A stretch of 23,610 nucleotides of DNA from Fibrobacter sp. UBA4375 (GCA_002391195.1 DGRZ01000054.1:1-23610), one strand, 5' to 3'; numbered from the stretch's first letter, positions 1-6,879 are shown. The notes: a model not told the origin generated them from the letters alone. A program made the numbers and translations.

Positions 1-1
1 G

Positions 2-490
2 GCGCTCACTGCGGATACGGGCCTTATAGGCGGCTTTTTCGCGAATTTCGGCATCAAGATTGCGTTCACGCGCATCGGCATTACGGTGGCACTCGTGTTT
101 ATCGGCATTCCGTTCGTGGTGCGCGCGGTGCAGCCGGTGTTGGAAAAGTTGGACCCCGCCTACGAAGAGGCTGCAGGGGTGCTGGGCGCAAGTCGCACGC
201 GGATTTTCTGGAAGGTAATATTGCCGGAACTGATTCCCACCATCTTTACGGGTTTCGGGCTCGCTTTCGGGCGCTGCCTCGGCGAATATGGTAGCGTCGT
301 GTTTATCGCTGGCAACATGCCCTTCGAAACCGAAATCGCGCCACTCATCATCATGTCGGAACTTCAGGAATACGACTATTCCAGCGCGACCACAATCGCC
401 CTCGTGATGCTGGTGGCGTCGTTCATCACACTGTTCCTGGTGAACGTGGTGCAGAACAGGAACGCCAAGATTCTCAAGGGAGGTAGCTAA
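2..490 (+). CDS. cysT: Sulfate ABC transporter permease CysT (CysU), 5'-truncated by window edge
   Basis: Inner-membrane permease of the sulfate/thiosulfate importer; it pairs with CysW to form the channel energised by CysA. The frame is open from base 2, so the gene starts outside the window and only about the last 162 residues are seen. Visible are hydrophobic segments and the cytoplasmic EAA loop (EEAAGVLGASRTRIF...LPELIP) that docks on the ATPase, followed by the family signature LGEYGSVVFIAGN and FETEIAPLII. The stop TAA shares its last base with the ATG of the next gene, which indicates translational coupling with cysW. The match to CysT rather than ModB or other permeases rests on the LGEYGSVVFIAGN region. 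The substrate could be sulfate or thiosulfate; the binding protein is not in the window. Confidence 0.93.
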   Translation, partial: ALTADTGLIGGFFANFGIKIAFTRIGITVALVFIGIPFVVRAVQPVLEKLDPAYEEAAGVLGASRTRIFWKVILPELIPTIFTGFGLAFGRCLGEYGSVVFIAGNMPFETEIAPLIIMSELQEYDYSSATTIALVMLVASFITLFLVNVVQNRNAKILKGGS

Positions 491-1332
491 TGAGTGCAGT
501 TACGCAGAGCGGGCTACATCGCGATACGAAGGGTTCTAAGCTGGTCAGGTATTCGCTGATTGGCATAAGCCTTCTTTTCGTATTCCTGATGCTTATTCTC
601 CCGCTGATTACGGTTATTACCGAGGCCTTTAAGCAGGGCTTTGCGGTGTACAGCAAGGCGGTTGCCGACGATTACACCATCAAGGCGATACTCCTTACGC
701 TAGAGGCTTCGTTCTTTGCAGTCGCCATCAATACGGTATTTGGGCTGTGTGCCGCATGGAGCCTCACGAAGTTCAAGTTCAAGGGAAAAAAGATTCTCGC
801 GACGCTCATTGACTTGCCGGTGACGGTTTCGCCGATTATTGCGGGTCTCATTTTCTTGCTCACGTTTGGCCGTCAGAGCCCGATTTTCCCGCTGTTGCAG
901 GATGCCGATATCAAGATTGTCTTTGCGGTGCCGGGAATTGTGCTTGCAACGATTTTCGTGACTTTCCCGTTCATTTCGCGCGAACTGATTCCGGTGCTGG
1001 AATCGCAGGGAACCGACGAGGAAGAGGCCGCGGCGCTGATGGGCGCGAAGGGCTTCACGATTTTCAGGCGCATCACCTTCCCGCATATCAAGTGGGCGTT
1101 CCTTTACGGCGTCGTGCTTTGTGCGGCGCGCGCCATGGGCGAATTCGGTGCGGTGTCTGTCATTTCGGGCCACCTGCGCGGAAAGACGAACACGCTCCCG
1201 CTCCATGTGGAAATCCTTTTTAACGAGTTCCAGTACGTGCCTGCGTTTGCGGTGGCGTCGATACTGGTGATGCTTGCCATTCTCATTCTGGTTGCAAGAA
1301 GCGTCATTGAACATAAGGGAAGAAAGAAATAG
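490..1332 (+). CDS. cysW: Sulfate ABC transporter permease CysW
   Basis: Second permease subunit of the sulfate/thiosulfate importer, 280 aa, the usual length. Residues about 20-45 form the first membrane segment (YSLIGISLLFVFLMLILPLI), with further hydrophobic segments along the chain. The EAA loop is EEEAAALMGAKGFTIFRRITFPHI, followed by the CysW-typical MGEFGAVSVISGHLRGKTNTLPLHVE, which distinguishes it from CysT. The ATG overlaps the cysT stop by one base (TAATG), with GGGAGG a few bases upstream as ribosome binding site. cysA follows after an 87-base gap that holds a dispersed palindrome. Confidence 0.95.
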   Translation: MSAVTQSGLHRDTKGSKLVRYSLIGISLLFVFLMLILPLITVITEAFKQGFAVYSKAVADDYTIKAILLTLEASFFAVAINTVFGLCAAWSLTKFKFKGKKILATLIDLPVTVSPIIAGLIFLLTFGRQSPIFPLLQDADIKIVFAVPGIVLATIFVTFPFISRELIPVLESQGTDEEEAAALMGAKGFTIFRRITFPHIKWAFLYGVVLCAARAMGEFGAVSVISGHLRGKTNTLPLHVEILFNEFQYVPAFAVASILVMLAILILVARSVIEHKGRKK

Positions 1333-1343
1333 CCTTGAAAAAT

Positions 1344-1398
1344 AGATCCCCGTGATTCTATCGGGGCTTTGCCCCTCCAGAATGACAGCGGGGATGAC
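1344..1398 (+). repeat. Dispersed palindromic repeat (REP-like), extended form
   Basis: The outer arms AGATCCCCG and CGGGGATGACG are complementary around an inner TCGGGGCTTTGCCCC segment. The same arm sequences recur at 4984-5010, 6104-6131 and elsewhere in the window. It fills the cysW-cysA gap and adds an in-frame but spurious N-terminal extension to cysA (from 1369). Confidence 0.75.
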
Positions 1399-1419
1399 GA
1401 TTATGAAATAGGAGATTTT

Positions 1420-2478
1420 ATGTACGTCGAACTCAAACATATCAACAAGCATTTCGGAAATTTCAAGGCCTCTGACGATGTAACGGTCGGCATCGAGAAA
1501 GGCAAGCTTATCGGCCTTCTGGGCCCGAGTGGTTCGGGCAAGACGACGATTCTCCGCATGATTGCGGGGCTCGAAAACCCGGACAGCGGCGAAATCATCA
1601 TCGACGGGAAGGTCATCAACAATGTGCCCGCAAGCAAGCGCGGTATCGGGTTCGTGTTCCAGAGTTACGCCCTGTTCCGCTACATGACGGTCTTTGATAA
1701 CGTGGCCTTCGGTTTGAAGATTGCGAAGAAGCCCGCAAATGAAATCAAGGAACGTGTCCACGAACTCTTGGAACTGGTGGGCCTTTCCGGGCTCGAGAAA
1801 CGTTACCCGAGCGAACTTTCGGGCGGACAGCGCCAGCGCGTGGCCTTTGCCCGTGCCCTCGCTCCGAACCCGCAGCTTTTGCTCCTTGATGAACCTTTTG
1901 CCGCAATTGACGCGAAGGTGCGTCAGGAACTGCGCAGTTGGCTCAAGGGCATGATCCAGAAACTCGGCGTTACGAGCATCTTTGTGACCCACGACCAGGA
2001 CGAAGCCATTGAGGTGGCCGACGAAATCATCATCACTAACCGGGGCCGCATCGAGCAGGTGGGCTCGCCCTACGAGGTTTACAGCAACCCGAAAACCGCC
2101 TTTACGGCATCGTTCTTCGGCCAGCCCAGCATTTTTAAGGACTATAGTAATTTCCGCCGTTTCGACATCCTTGAAAATGCGGAAAACGCGATTGTGCGCC
2201 CGGAATTCGTGAAGGTCACCAAGAAAAACGAAGTGCAGAAATACAAGAGTTCCGCTGAAGAAGGCGTTGTGGAAGAAGTGGATTTCCGCGGCTACGGTAT
2301 CGAACTGCGCGTCCGCGTGAACGGGGTCTTGCTTACGGCCCGCCGGTCTTTCGACCAGCCGAGAATCGATGTAGGCGAAGCCGTGGACGTGTTTATCTAC
2401 CGCATGTTCGTGACCCAGGGCGACACCGCGACCCTGCTCGAAAACAAGTCGCTGCGTGAGCCGGTGGTGGTGATTTAA
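1420..2478 (+). CDS. cysA: Sulfate/thiosulfate ABC transporter ATP-binding protein CysA
   Basis: ATPase that powers sulfate uptake through CysT/CysW, 352 aa. Walker A is GPSGSGKTT (about residues 35-43), the Q-loop is VFQSYALF (about 79-86), the ABC signature is LSGGQRQR (about 133-140), Walker B is LLLLDEP with the catalytic Glu near residue 158, and the switch His is in VTHDQDEA (about 191). The C-terminal third is a TOBE-like regulatory region. I chose the ATG at 1420 because it has TAGGAG at 1409-1414 and starts MYVELKHINKHFG, the normal start for the family. An upstream in-frame ATG at 1369 lies inside a dispersed repeat. No terminator is seen after the gene, so transcription may run on into metY. 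Confidence 0.95.
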   Translation: MYVELKHINKHFGNFKASDDVTVGIEKGKLIGLLGPSGSGKTTILRMIAGLENPDSGEIIIDGKVINNVPASKRGIGFVFQSYALFRYMTVFDNVAFGLKIAKKPANEIKERVHELLELVGLSGLEKRYPSELSGGQRQRVAFARALAPNPQLLLLDEPFAAIDAKVRQELRSWLKGMIQKLGVTSIFVTHDQDEAIEVADEIIITNRGRIEQVGSPYEVYSNPKTAFTASFFGQPSIFKDYSNFRRFDILENAENAIVRPEFVKVTKKNEVQKYKSSAEEGVVEEVDFRGYGIELRVRVNGVLLTARRSFDQPRIDVGEAVDVFIYRMFVTQGDTATLLENKSLREPVVVI

Positions 2479-2497
2479 CAAACGGATGCGGTTTCGC

Positions 2498-2574
2498 TAT
2501 AGAAAAAACTGATAATTCCGCATAAAAATTAAATATTGGACGGGGGTGAAATCCCGTTCTATATTTGGCTGCGG
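2498..2574 (+). promoter_or_regulatory. Promoter region of the metY-sir-tusA-hcySFD operon
   Basis: A sigma-70-type promoter is visible: -35 TTGGAC at 2536-2541, an 18-base spacer, and -10 TATATT at 2560-2565, with the start of transcription expected near 2572. The upstream part (TATAGAAAAA at 2498 and GCATAAAAATTAAATA just before the -35) is conserved without gaps in a second copy at 6803-6879, about 58 of 77 positions identical. Conservation extending upstream of the -35 suggests a regulator site as well as a promoter. Confidence 0.7.
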
Positions 2575-2600
2575 ACGGAAATTGTACGGAGACATTCTGA

Positions 2601-3827
2601 ATGGATTTCAATACTGCTTTATTGCACCAGAATTTCGGTAGCGACCGATGTAGCGGTTCTACGCTTGCGCCCATTTACCAGGTGAGCGCCTTTTCGCAGG
2701 ATTCCGCCGAAAAGCTCGAAGCCGTATTCAACAACAAGGCTCCGGGATTTGCATATACGCGCATCGCGAACCCCACGAACGATTCTTTTGAACGCCGAAT
2801 TGCATCACTTGAGAAGGGTATCGGCGCGGTGGCCTGCTCTTCGGGCATGGCGGCGGTGACTATCTCGCTTTTGAACATTTTGCACGCGGGCGACGAAGTG
2901 ATTGCGAGTGCCGGGCTCTTTGGCGGCACTATCGACCTGTTCCACGACCTGGAGGCGTTCGGCATCACGACGCGGTTCGTTACCGAAGTGACCGCCGAAA
3001 GTGTCCGCGAACAGCTGAACGAAAAGACAAAGGCGGTATTTACCGAACTTATCGGAAACCCGAAACTGAATGTCGTTGACCTGAAGGCCGTCGCGGATGC
3101 TGCCCACGAGGGCGGCGTCCCGTTCATTGTCGATAGCACGACGGCGACTCCGTATCTTGTGCATCCCTTCGATTTCGGCGCGGATATCGTGGTGCATTCG
3201 TCTTCGAAGTACATTAACGGGAGCGGTTCTGCGATTAGCGGCCTCATTGTCGATAGCGGGAACTTCCCTTGGGATTACGCCCGCTACAAGGGCCTCGAAG
3301 AATACAGGCGTTTCGGCAAGTTTGCCTACATTGCGAAACTGCGTAATGGAATCTGGCGTAACGTGGGCTGCTGCGTTGCCCCGGCGACCTCTTTCCTGAA
3401 TTCGCTCGGGCTTGAAACACTCGGACTCCGCATGAATCGCCTTTGCAGCAATGCGCTGCAACTCTCGGAATTTTTGCAGGGTTTTGATGGCGTTTCTGTC
3501 AACTATCCGGCCCTCAAAAGCAGCCCCTATTACGACCTGGTGCAGAAGCAACTTGGTGGCAGGGGAGGCGCAATCCTCACGATTGATGCGGGCACGAAGG
3601 AACGAGCGTTCAAGCTGATTAACGGGCTCAAGTATGCGACCATCGCCACCAATATCGGCGATATCCGCACGTTGGTGATACACCCGGAAAGCACCATCTT
3701 TACGCACAGTTCCAAGGAACAGAAGGAACATGCGGGAGTTTTCGAAGGGACTATCCGCGTGAGCATCGGGATTGAAGACATCGAGGATTTGAAAGAAGAT
3801 TTCGAACAAGCGATTAAGAAGATTTAA
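2601..3827 (+). CDS. metY: O-acetylhomoserine sulfhydrylase-family enzyme (MetY) of the HcyS pathway
   Basis: PLP enzyme of the Cys/Met metabolism family, 408 aa. It is expected to replace the acetyl group of O-acetylhomoserine with sulfur carried as the HcyS thiocarboxylate, giving HcyS-homocysteine. The PLP lysine is K203 in VVHSSSKYINGSG; YTRIANPTN (about 52-60) and SSGMAAV (about 80-86) are cofactor-binding segments. The long insert GLEEYRRFGKFAYIAKLRNGIWRNVG is typical of sulfhydrylases rather than cystathionine synthases. It is the first gene of the operon that encodes sulfite reductase, TusA, HcyS, HcyF and HcyD, which is the reason for assigning it to the thiocarboxylate route; the sequence alone would also allow a free-sulfide enzyme. 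It differs clearly from the two related genes at 7300 and 12338. ACGGAGA precedes the start. Confidence 0.88.
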   Translation: MDFNTALLHQNFGSDRCSGSTLAPIYQVSAFSQDSAEKLEAVFNNKAPGFAYTRIANPTNDSFERRIASLEKGIGAVACSSGMAAVTISLLNILHAGDEVIASAGLFGGTIDLFHDLEAFGITTRFVTEVTAESVREQLNEKTKAVFTELIGNPKLNVVDLKAVADAAHEGGVPFIVDSTTATPYLVHPFDFGADIVVHSSSKYINGSGSAISGLIVDSGNFPWDYARYKGLEEYRRFGKFAYIAKLRNGIWRNVGCCVAPATSFLNSLGLETLGLRMNRLCSNALQLSEFLQGFDGVSVNYPALKSSPYYDLVQKQLGGRGGAILTIDAGTKERAFKLINGLKYATIATNIGDIRTLVIHPESTIFTHSSKEQKEHAGVFEGTIRVSIGIEDIEDLKEDFEQAIKKI

Positions 3828-3830
3828 ACG

Positions 3831-3857
3831 GAGATGCCCGCCTTCGCGGGCATGACA
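3831..3857 (+). repeat. Dispersed palindromic repeat (REP-like)
   Basis: A perfect stem GCCCGC/GCGGGC with loop CTTC, flanked by GAGAT and ATGACA. It lies in the 49-base gap between metY and sir and is a near copy of 4984-5010. Confidence 0.8.
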
Positions 3858-3876
3858 ATAACGGAGACACAAAAAT

Positions 3877-4737
3877 ATGGCAACGGATTATGCAACTCTT
3901 AAAAAGGGCGGTTGGATGCGCCAGAAGCAGAAGAACAACTTCTCGCTGCGCGTGCGCGTGGTGGGCGGCAATTTGACTGCAACACAGCTCGCTAAAATCG
4001 CAGAAGTCGCCGACAAGTATGGCGAAGGCTACGCCCATTTGACCTCTAGGCAGAGCGTCGAAATCCCGTTCATCAAGCTGGAAAACGTAGAAGACGTGAA
4101 GGCGGCCTTGGCCGAAGGCGGCGTGGAACCGGGCGTTTGTGGACCGCGTGTGCGCACCATCACGGCATGCCAGGGCGAAGCGGTTTGCCCTAGCGGATGC
4201 ATTGACACCTACGCGCTTGCCAAGGAACTCGACGACCGTTACTTTGCTCGCGAACTCCCGCACAAGTTCAAGTTCGGCGTGACCGGTTGCCAGAACAACT
4301 GCCTCAAGGCCGAAGAAAACGACGTGGGCATCAAGGGTGCCATCAAGGTCAAGTGGCTTGAAGACAAGTGCATCGGCTGCGGGCTCTGTGCAAAGACTTG
4401 CCGCAAGGGTGCCATCAAGGTCGAAAACAAGAAGGTTATCTTCGACGAATCGCAGTGCAACTTCTGCGGACGCTGCTACAAGTCTTGCCCCACGGACGCC
4501 TGGGAAGATACCCACGGCTATATCGTCTCCTTTGGCGGGCTTTTCGGCAACAACATCAACAAGGGCGAAACGATTATCCCCTTCATCGAAGACAAGCAAA
4601 AGCTGCTGGACATCTGCGATGCGGCCATCACGTTCTTTGCCGAGAACGCGAACCCTGGCGAACGCTTCAAGTACACTATCGACCGCATCGGTCGCGACGT
4701 CTTTGCGAAGAAAATTACGGAGGTTTACAATGGCTGA
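3877..4737 (+). CDS. sir: Siroheme/4Fe-4S sulfite reductase with two C-terminal ferredoxin clusters
   Basis: Cytoplasmic six-electron reduction of sulfite to sulfide, the sulfur donor for the HcyS adenylate made two genes on. At 286 aa it is a short AsrC-like form. The siroheme-[4Fe-4S] ligand pattern is complete: C98-X5-C104 (ACQGEAVC) and C138-X3-C142 (TGCQNNC). Two ferredoxin-type motifs follow: CIGCGLCAKTC (C165, 168, 171, 175) and CNFCGRCYKSC (C194, 197, 200, 204). HLTSRQSVEIPF (about 54-65) is the substrate-domain signature of sulfite/nitrite reductases. The ATG at 3877 has CGGAGA upstream. The stop overlaps tusA by eight bases. A nitrite reductase role is possible on sequence alone, but the neighbours argue for sulfite. 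Confidence 0.88.
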   Translation: MATDYATLKKGGWMRQKQKNNFSLRVRVVGGNLTATQLAKIAEVADKYGEGYAHLTSRQSVEIPFIKLENVEDVKAALAEGGVEPGVCGPRVRTITACQGEAVCPSGCIDTYALAKELDDRYFARELPHKFKFGVTGCQNNCLKAEENDVGIKGAIKVKWLEDKCIGCGLCAKTCRKGAIKVENKKVIFDESQCNFCGRCYKSCPTDAWEDTHGYIVSFGGLFGNNINKGETIIPFIEDKQKLLDICDAAITFFAENANPGERFKYTIDRIGRDVFAKKITEVYNG

Positions 4738-4978
4738 GGAATTCAAAATTGACGATACCATCGACATTACCGATGTCGTGTGCCCTACAACTTTCGTGAA
4801 GGCGAAGGTTGCCCTTGAAGAGCTGGAAGAAGGTCAAATCCTTTCTATCCGCCTGAACGACGGCGAACCGGTGCAGAACGTGCCGCGCAGCATCAAGGAA
4901 GAGGGACACGAAATCTTGAAACTCGACGACAACCAGGACGGCACCTTCACGCTCATCGTGAAGAAGGTCGGAGATTAA
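4730..4978 (+). CDS. tusA: TusA-family sulfur-carrier protein
   Basis: Small sulfur-relay protein of 82 aa, the normal size for TusA/SirA. The family signature is at residues 18-24 (CPTTFVK, the C-P-x4-K pattern), where the Cys carries a persulfide. The ATG at 4730 lies inside the end of sir, eight bases overlapping, with ACGGAGG just upstream, so the two are translationally coupled. Standing between a sulfite reductase and the ThiS-like HcyS, it could receive sulfide-derived sulfur and pass it to the HcyS/HcyF complex. That role is inferred from position only. The N-terminal acidic stretch EEFKIDDTID is unremarkable. Confidence 0.85.
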   Translation: MAEEFKIDDTIDITDVVCPTTFVKAKVALEELEEGQILSIRLNDGEPVQNVPRSIKEEGHEILKLDDNQDGTFTLIVKKVGD

Positions 4979-4983
4979 CCAAG

Positions 4984-5010
4984 GAGATCCCCGCCTTCGC
5001 GGGGATGACA
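4984..5010 (+). repeat. Dispersed palindromic repeat (REP-like)
   Basis: Stem ATCCCCGC/GCGGGGAT with loop CTTC, flanked by GAG and GACA. It fills most of the gap between tusA and hcyS. Confidence 0.8.
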
Positions 5011-5037
5011 AAGGAAAAGTTTATTAAGGAGTATAAA

Positions 5038-5244
5038 ATGTTTATTACTGTTGCAGGAAACAAGAAAGAATACAAGGACGGCCTCACCGTCGCAGAACTG
5101 ATTGAAGCCGAGAAGATTGACAACCCGCTTTACGTGACGGTTTCGGTAAACGAGGAATTTGTGGAAGGCGGAACGTTTGACAAGGCCGTGCTCAAGGACG
5201 GCGACAGCGTTGAGTTCCTCTACTTCATGGGAGGCGGCTGCTAA
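5038..5244 (+). CDS. hcyS: ThiS/MoaD-like sulfur-carrier protein HcyS with C-terminal Gly-Gly-Gly-Cys
   Basis: Beta-grasp sulfur carrier of 68 aa. After adenylation by HcyF its C-terminal glycine becomes a thiocarboxylate that gives its sulfur to O-acetylhomoserine on MetY. It shows the ThiS features LTVAELIE and VSVNEEFV, then KDGDSVEFLYFMGGGC. The last residue is Cys68 after Gly65-67, so the chain needs trimming before it can be activated. This fits the JAMM protease gene in the same operon: the Wolinella HcyS carries a terminal Ala that HcyD removes. The ATG at 5038 is preserved by TTAAGGAG seven bases upstream; an in-frame ATG at 5005 lies in a palindromic repeat. The stop overlaps the hcyF ATG by one base. 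Confidence 0.9.
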   Translation: MFITVAGNKKEYKDGLTVAELIEAEKIDNPLYVTVSVNEEFVEGGTFDKAVLKDGDSVEFLYFMGGGC

Positions 5245-6053
5245 TGGCATTTACTAACGAACAGCTGGAGCGCTATTCCCGCCACATCATCTTGAAAGAG
5301 GTGGGCGCGAAGGGCCAAAAGAAGCTCCTGAATGCGAAAGTTCTCGTGATTGGTGCGGGTGGCCTCGGAGCCCCTGTAGCCATGTACCTTGCCGCCGCGG
5401 GCGTGGGCACCATCGGTATTGCCGATGCCGACGTAGTGGACCTTTCCAATCTGCAGCGCCAGATTATCCACGCTACAGCCGATGTAGGCAAGCCCAAGGT
5501 GCAGTCTGCGAAAGAGACGATGGAAGCGATGAACCCCGACGTGAAGGTCATTACCTACCACACCTTCGTCACCAGCGACAACATCCTCGACCTCATCAAG
5601 GATTACGATTTTATCGTCGACGGCACGGACAATTTCCCGGCGAAGTTCCTCATCAACGATGCTTGCGTGATGGCGAAGAAACCTTTCTCCCATGCGGGAA
5701 TCATCCGCTTCCAGGGACAGCTCATGACGTACGTTCCGGGCCAGGGTCCCTGCTACCGCTGCGTGTTTAAGGAGCCGCCTCCGAAAGATGCCGTGCCGAC
5801 CTGCAAGCAGGCGGGCGTGATTGGCGCTATGGGCGGCGTTATCGGTAGCTTGCAGGCGATGGAAGCGGTCAAGTACATTCTCGGCGTGGGCAACCTGCTT
5901 ACGGGCTACCTGCTCACCTACAATGCGCTCACCATGGAATTCCGCAAGGTAAAGCTCCCGACGCATACCGAAGACTGCGCCGTGTGCGGCACGCACCCGA
6001 CCATCACCCAGCTCATCGACTACGAGCAGGCGGTCTGCGACTTGAAACATTAA
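5244..6053 (+). CDS. hcyF: ThiF/MoeB-family adenylyltransferase HcyF
   Basis: E1-like enzyme of 269 aa that uses ATP to adenylate the C-terminus of HcyS, so that sulfide can form the thiocarboxylate. The N-terminus ERYSRHIILKEVGAKGQ is the MoeB/ThiF signature; the ATP loop is VIGAGGLGAP (about 35-44), with DADVVDLSNLQRQ (about 61-73) also involved in nucleotide binding. The structural zinc site is formed by CYRC (about 170-173) and CAVC (near 246-249). VPTCKQAG holds the position of the catalytic Cys. There is no rhodanese domain. TAATG overlap with hcyS shows coupling. The protein could also serve thiamine or molybdopterin pathways, but no such genes are nearby. Confidence 0.9.
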   Translation: MAFTNEQLERYSRHIILKEVGAKGQKKLLNAKVLVIGAGGLGAPVAMYLAAAGVGTIGIADADVVDLSNLQRQIIHATADVGKPKVQSAKETMEAMNPDVKVITYHTFVTSDNILDLIKDYDFIVDGTDNFPAKFLINDACVMAKKPFSHAGIIRFQGQLMTYVPGQGPCYRCVFKEPPPKDAVPTCKQAGVIGAMGGVIGSLQAMEAVKYILGVGNLLTGYLLTYNALTMEFRKVKLPTHTEDCAVCGTHPTITQLIDYEQAVCDLKH

Positions 6054-6061
6054 ACCTTTGT

Positions 6062-6131
6062 TGTCATGCCCGCGTAGGCGGGCATCTCCCTTAAAAATGA
6101 AAAGAGATCCCCGGTCAAGCCGGGGATGACA
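6062..6131 (+). repeat. Pair of head-to-head REP-like palindromes
   Basis: Two copies in opposite orientation: TGTCATGCCCGC...GGGCATCTCC at 6062-6089 and GAGATCCCCGG...CCGGGGATGACA at 6104-6131. The pair fills the gap between hcyF and hcyD and would form two RNA hairpins inside the operon transcript. Confidence 0.8.
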
Positions 6132-6142
6132 TTGGAGAAAAA

Positions 6143-6553
6143 ATGATTTCCATTTCAAAAGATAACTACGAAAAAATCCTCGCGCACGCCCAACAGAACC
6201 TCCCCGAAGAAGCCTGCGGGCTGATTGCGGGACGCATTGAAGGTAGCGACAAGCATATCGAGAAGGTCTATCTGCTCACGAATATCGACCATTCCAACGA
6301 GCATTTTTCGCTGGACCCCAAGGAACAGCTTGCCGCCATCAAGGACATGCGTGCAAACGGCCTTTCGCCACTGGGTAACTGGCATTCTCATCCGGAATCC
6401 CCTTCGCGCCCGTCGGAAGAAGACAAGCGTCTTGCCTACGATTCCAGGGCGAGCTACTTGATTCTTTCGCTCATGGACCGCGAAAATCCGGTGCTGAACT
6501 CTTTCCACATTGAAGGTGATATTGCCACGAACGAAGGTCTCGTAATCGGCTAA
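6143..6553 (+). CDS. hcyD: JAMM/MPN+ metalloprotease HcyD
   Basis: Zinc isopeptidase of 136 aa expected to do two jobs in the pathway: remove the extra C-terminal residue of HcyS and later cut homocysteine from HcyS. The JAMM motif is complete: E23 in LPEEACGL and H81-x-H83-x7-S91-x2-D94 (HSHPESPSRPSEED). Its size is right for the short bacterial CysO/QbsD-type family. GGAGAA lies just before the ATG at 6143. It is the last gene of the operon, 17 bases before a strong terminator. A broken second JAMM gene follows directly after the terminator. Confidence 0.88.
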   Translation: MISISKDNYEKILAHAQQNLPEEACGLIAGRIEGSDKHIEKVYLLTNIDHSNEHFSLDPKEQLAAIKDMRANGLSPLGNWHSHPESPSRPSEEDKRLAYDSRASYLILSLMDRENPVLNSFHIEGDIATNEGLVIG

Positions 6554-6569
6554 AGAGCTCCGTACAATG

Positions 6570-6626
6570 GTGCCCCTGGGGTTTTACCGAAATCCTGCCC
6601 CAGGGGCACTTCTTTTCGTTTTTTTA
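6570..6626 (+). terminator. Rho-independent terminator of the hcy operon
   Basis: A perfect 12-base stem GTGCCCCTGGGG (6570-6581) / CCCCAGGGGCAC (6598-6609) with a 16-base loop, followed by a T-rich tract ending in seven Ts. Confidence 0.93.
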
Positions 6627-6802
6627 TGGAAATCAATCTGAACAAAATCTCGTCTTGTCAAATGGAGGAGGCCGCAAAAGCTGCCTATCCAGGTGAATGT
6701 TGCGGTATTTTGCTCGGAAAAACCGTCAAAAATAGCGGAAAAGGCGAAATTGAGGTTCTAGAAACCCGCGGAGTCATAAAGCCCAGCCCCCCCCCCCGAT
6801 GA
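6626..6802 (+). pseudogene. Truncated JAMM/MPN-like gene ending in a C11 tract
   Basis: An open frame of 58 codons starts inside the terminator T-tract and has no visible ribosome binding site. Residues 20-31 (AYPGECCGILLG) match the N-terminal JAMM signature with its Glu, and IEVLETRGVIKPSP resembles the next strand. The reading then enters a run of 11 Cs (6787-6797), gives Pro-Pro-Pro-Arg and stops. The catalytic HxH...SxxD part is missing. Right after the stop comes a copy of the hcy promoter. I read it as the remains of a second hcyD-like gene cut by recombination or slippage. I did not find a continuation in the other frames. Confidence 0.6.
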
Positions 6803-6879
6803 TATAGAAAAAATCAACAATCTAGCATAAGAATTAAGTATTGGACAGCAATAAAACCCAGTTCTATATTTCGCAGCAG
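6803..6879 (+). promoter_or_regulatory. Diverged copy of the hcy operon promoter
   Basis: It aligns without gaps to 2498-2574. The -35 TTGGAC is at 6841-6846, the spacer is 18 bases, and -10 TATATT is at 6865-6870. The most conserved blocks are TATAGAAAAA, GCATAARAATTAARTATTGGAC and GTTCTATATTT. No gene follows directly; a transcript from here would run into the cysteine leader region at 7098. Confidence 0.6.

Noticed and set aside
1369..1419. N-terminal extension of CysA from an earlier ATG
   Set aside because: These 17 codons lie in a dispersed palindrome, lack a ribosome binding site, and are not part of the family's N-terminus.
700..2481. 593-codon open frame on the minus strand across cysW and cysA
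   Set aside because: It is antisense to two genes with complete transporter motifs; its His/Arg-rich translation has no recognisable domain. A shadow of GC-rich codon use.
3831..6131. CRISPR array
   Set aside because: The repeats are palindromes scattered in operon gaps, not evenly spaced with unique spacers.
6626..6802. Functional second HcyD
   Set aside because: It lacks the HxH...SxxD zinc motif, has no ribosome binding site, and starts inside a terminator T-tract.
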